DNA of 7,454 nt from contig CAJJXN010000068.1 in assembly GCA_905197115.1 (NCBI GenBank), positions 1-7,454 of the forward strand, written 5' to 3'. Below the pieces are notes generated by a model. That model did not search any database. It worked only from the letters and a program-made list of their open reading frames with translations, and was not told the DNA's origin. A program made the translations under genes and the position numbers. Shown piece after piece: positions 6,582 through 7,454 of this stretch. This DNA is from an uncultured Bacillota bacterium (GTDB lineage Bacteria > Bacillota_I > Bacilli_A > RFN20 > CAG-631). The first letter of the stretch is position 1. Each line of letters begins with the position of its first letter.

Positions 6582-7228
6582 TTATTTTCCTCCTTATTTA
6601 AAATGTCAAGTAACTGCAATGGGGTTTGAATTAAATAATCAATTTTTAACTGTTGCAAAATTTCTTTTCCTCGAAATCCCCATTCAACTCCACATACCTT
6701 TATATGCGCATTATTAGCAGTTAAGACATCGGTTTCACTATCTCCTACAAATAAAGTATTCTCTACTTTTGAATTTAATTGCTTTAAAGCTTCATAAACC
6801 ATATCAGGAGCTGGTTTTTTTAATATTTTTTCAGTTTCACCAAGCATCACATGAATATATTTACCAAATAAAGGGGTACATAATTCTTTAACCGCATGAT
6901 CTACTTTATTTGAAACAATTGCCATTTTAAAATTTCTTTTATTTAATTCTTCTAACAATAAATCAATTTCTTTATAGGGTTTTGTATGATCCGACTTATG
7001 TATATCATAATGAGGAATGAATTGTTGATACGCTTCTTCAAGTAAATCTTTTTTAGTTTCAGGAAGTGCTCTTTCAATTAATTTTTTAATGCCATTACCG
7101 ACAAATTGCCGAATCTCTTCAAAAGTTCTTTCTTTGCAATCAAATTGTCTTAAAATATCATTCGTACACAAATATAAATCGTATAAAGTATCTAGAAGTG
7201 TTCCATCTAAATCAAATACAAACTTCAT
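6578..7228 (-). CDS. HAD-superfamily phosphatase, phosphoglycolate phosphatase/PpaX type
   Basis: A 216-residue soluble haloacid-dehalogenase-like hydrolase that removes phosphate from a small molecule through an aspartyl-phosphate intermediate. Motif I DLDGTLLDT has the nucleophile Asp6 and acid/base Asp8; motif II is SNK (106-108); motif III is Lys138 in KKPAPD; motif IV is GDSETD with Asp163 and Asp167. Between motifs I and II is a helical C1 cap containing VGNG (43-46), typical of Gph. Candidate substrates are 2-phosphoglycolate or, as for Bacillus PpaX, pyrophosphate; sequence alone does not decide. It heads the operon with ppa and overlaps it by four bases. The start is uncertain: the ATG at 7228 places motif I at the usual distance, with only a weak GTGTGAAC upstream; an in-frame GTG at 7237 would add three residues, and a stop lies just before that. 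No clear promoter is visible in the 48 bases upstream. Confidence 0.9.
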   Translation of the reverse strand: MKFVFDLDGTLLDTLYDLYLCTNDILRQFDCKERTFEEIRQFVGNGIKKLIERALPETKKDLLEEAYQQFIPHYDIHKSDHTKPYKEIDLLLEELNKRNFKMAIVSNKVDHAVKELCTPLFGKYIHVMLGETEKILKKPAPDMVYEALKQLNSKVENTLFVGDSETDVLTANNAHIKVCGVEWGFRGKEILQQLKIDYLIQTPLQLLDILNKEENK

Positions 7229-7276
7229 CTTGTTCACACTTTCATTTTTTTAATGTTCATGTTTTCTCATTTTTAT

Positions 7277-7454
7277 TTATTTGTATTTCACAATACGAAT
7301 AATCTTTTTAAAATTCTTCAAATATTCATTATGCTCACGGAAAAACTCAAACAGAGCACTGTGTACGGGAGCATTCTTACTCTGGAAACAGTTCAGGACA
7401 CTGCTGGTAAAACGGATAGAGTCAAGATACAGATTCAGTTCCTTGTACTCACGC
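7277..7454 (-). CDS. C-terminal end of an unidentified gene (runs off the right edge)
   Basis: One minus-strand frame is open from the window edge to a TAA at 7279-7277, giving 58 residues from REYKELNLYL to the basic ending KKIIRIVKYK. The piece is mixed charged and aromatic with no motif I recognise, and no function can be given. The reading is favoured because the other two minus-strand frames hit stops within the first 20 bases. Base composition is distinct: bases 7321-7454 are about 42% G+C by hand count, against roughly 30% elsewhere, and it uses CTG, CGT and GAG where its neighbours use TTA, AGA/CGA and GAA. It lies upstream of the phosphatase gene on the same strand with a 48-base gap and no terminator, so readthrough into that operon is possible. 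Horizontal transfer, or a surface-polysaccharide-type gene as often seen with odd composition, is inference only. Confidence 0.6.
   Translation of the reverse strand, partial: REYKELNLYLDSIRFTSSVLNCFQSKNAPVHSALFEFFREHNEYLKNFKKIIRIVKYK

Noticed and set aside
6478..6717. Plus-strand open frame across the ppa and phosphatase junction
   Set aside because: Antisense to two well-supported genes and lacking a ribosome binding site.
7244..7266. Tiny minus-strand ATG frame (six codons) between the partial gene and the phosphatase gene, as a leader peptide
   Set aside because: No ribosome binding site, no hairpin or attenuator after it, and too short to separate from chance.

Overview
This 7.45-kb window comes from a low-GC Bacillota-type genome. 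It is AT-rich (roughly 30% G+C by eye), prefers A/T-ending codons such as TTA and AAA, has strong AGGAGG-type ribosome binding sites, and carries compact U-tailed terminators. Protein flavour (a M3 oligoendopeptidase of the 'not PepF' type, an SDR, a divergent AroA-like protein) would fit a gut Erysipelotrichia/Coprobacillus-like bacterium. That placement is inference; no marker gene is present.

Layout, left to right. (1) Positions 1-1794, minus strand: the N-terminal 598 residues of a calcium-type P-type ATPase, cut by the window edge just before the hinge motif. (2) Positions 1795-1921: a divergent promoter region serving the ATPase (minus) and a peptidase (plus), with a short inverted repeat in the ATPase leader. 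(3) Positions 1922-3619, plus: a cytoplasmic zinc oligoendopeptidase of family M3, closed by a clear terminator. (4) Positions 3748-5025, plus: a 425-residue EPSP-synthase-fold protein with its own extended -10 promoter. It appears to have lost almost every substrate-binding and catalytic residue of AroA. (5) Positions 5053-5088: a terminator hairpin, probably bidirectional, between converging transcription units. (6) Positions 7228 down to 5293, minus: a tight three-gene operon encoding a HAD phosphatase (Gph/PpaX type), a family I inorganic pyrophosphatase and an SDR oxidoreductase; the first two overlap by 4 bases (ATGA) and the last pair is 11 bases apart. (7) Positions 7277-7454, minus: the last 58 codons of an unidentified gene whose base composition (about 42% G+C) and codon choice differ sharply from everything else in the window.

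Most of the window is ordinary housekeeping: ion transport, peptide turnover, and phosphate/pyrophosphate clean-up. The item most worth a second look is the AroA-like protein: an intact, well-expressed-looking gene on an EPSP synthase scaffold whose active site seems to have been replaced, with no shikimate-pathway neighbour. The compositional break at the right edge is second. I saw no tRNA, rRNA, CRISPR array, insertion sequence or phage gene.
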